A DNA stretch of 42,529 bases from Bacilli bacterium (GTDB lineage: Bacteria > Bacillota_I > Bacilli_A > RF39 > UBA660). The number at the start of each line of letters is the position of its first letter. Position 1 is the first letter of the stretch. The stretch spans positions 1 through 42,529 of the forward strand of contig CAKJXT010000021.1 in assembly GCA_918219625.1 (NCBI GenBank). Direction: 5' to 3'. Below are positions 42,461 through 42,529 of this stretch, one piece after another. Below the pieces are notes generated by a model, which saw only the letters and a list, made by a program, of their open reading frames with translations, was not told where the DNA came from and searched no databases. A program made the position numbers and the translations under genes.

Positions 42461-42529
42461 TCATTGAATTCCTTGTATCATCATAAAACAAATAATCAGG
42501 CTTAACATTAAAAACTTTAGCGATTTTAA
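42444..42529 (-). CDS. C-terminal end of a probable XRE-family (HTH_3) regulator, 5' part outside window
   Basis: Only the last 27 residues are visible, beginning KIAKVFNVKPDYLFYDD and ending in a polar tail (NEKDN). The I-A-x-x-F-x-V-x-P-D-Y-L-F pattern is the last helix of Cro/CI-type HTH domains. The frame is open to the window edge. It is too short to say more. Confidence 0.6.
   Translation of the reverse strand, partial: KIAKVFNVKPDYLFYDDTRNSMNEKDN

Noticed and set aside
1..42529. Mycoplasma code (TGA read as Trp)
   Set aside because: Pyruvate kinase, RsmE, DnaB and YqfQ end at TGA exactly where family members end, and tryptophans in conserved motifs use TGG.
1..42529. CRISPR arrays, tRNA or rRNA genes
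   Set aside because: I looked for regularly spaced direct repeats and for tRNA features such as GGTTCGAATCC-type T arms in the gaps and found none; the structured leaders are T-boxes.

Overview
This 42.5 kb window is very AT-rich and nearly all of its genes lie on the minus strand. It looks like a chromosomal segment of a wall-building, low-GC member of the Bacilli from the deep branch near the Mollicutes and Erysipelotrichia (uncultured RF39-type gut lineages are my best guess). Signs for this are the Bacillus-type order dnaG-sigA-trmK-yqfQ, helicase loaders DnaB and DnaI, T-box leaders on three aminoacyl-tRNA synthetase units, divisome genes with DivIB, FtsA and FtsZ, and Gram-positive AGGAGG/AGGTGAT ribosome sites. 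TGA is a normal stop here (pyruvate kinase, RsmE, DnaB and YqfQ end with it), so the Mycoplasma code does not apply.

Layout. 1-4.3 kb is an accessory surface region: three proteins of SipW/TasA-like type (two exported, one membrane-anchored), a 45-aa protein, and an unrecognised 541-aa cytoplasmic protein. 4.3-5.3 kb is an ORF6N-domain gene with a PLD-like tail. 5.3-9.8 kb is half of a division and wall (dcw) cluster: PASTA transpeptidase, MraY, a Nudix hydrolase and FtsW. 9.9-14.4 kb holds proS and leuS, each behind its own T-box; leuS also follows a small membrane protein. 14.4-19.6 kb holds a GH31 glucosidase, a divergent pyruvate kinase and MtaB. 19.7-24.5 kb has two prepilin-like proteins, an acidic membrane protein, RsmE and a rhomboid protease. 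24.5-30.9 kb is the other half of the dcw cluster (MurG, MurB, DivIB, FtsA, FtsZ) followed by LspA and RluD. 31-33.8 kb is a prepilin peptidase and a type IV pilus platform protein with a very basic coiled-coil extension. 33.9-37.7 kb is yqfQ, trmK, sigA and dnaG. 37.7-38.2 kb has no annotated gene but holds a convergent pair of small transcription units, one encoding a 25-aa hydrophobic peptide. 38.2-42.4 kb is thrS with a T-box, then dnaI and dnaB, then the tail of an XRE-type regulator.

How the genes work together. The two dcw halves supply lipid I/II synthesis (MraY, MurG, MurB), septal polymerisation and cross-linking (FtsW, PASTA transpeptidase) and the Z ring (FtsZ, FtsA, DivIB). PilC, PilD and the prepilin-like proteins form part of a type IV pilus or competence pseudopilus; no ATPase is in the window. 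DnaB, DnaI and DnaG serve replication initiation.

The most interesting element is the 37.8-38.1 kb region. Two strong facing promoters, two different hairpin terminators (one per strand), a sequestered ribosome site and a short hydrophobic peptide together look like a type I toxin-antitoxin locus. I cannot tie it to a known family. Next in interest are the PilC extension, the multi-repeat pilin, the divergent pyruvate kinase, ProRS and ThrRS lacking accessory domains, and the surface module at the left edge.
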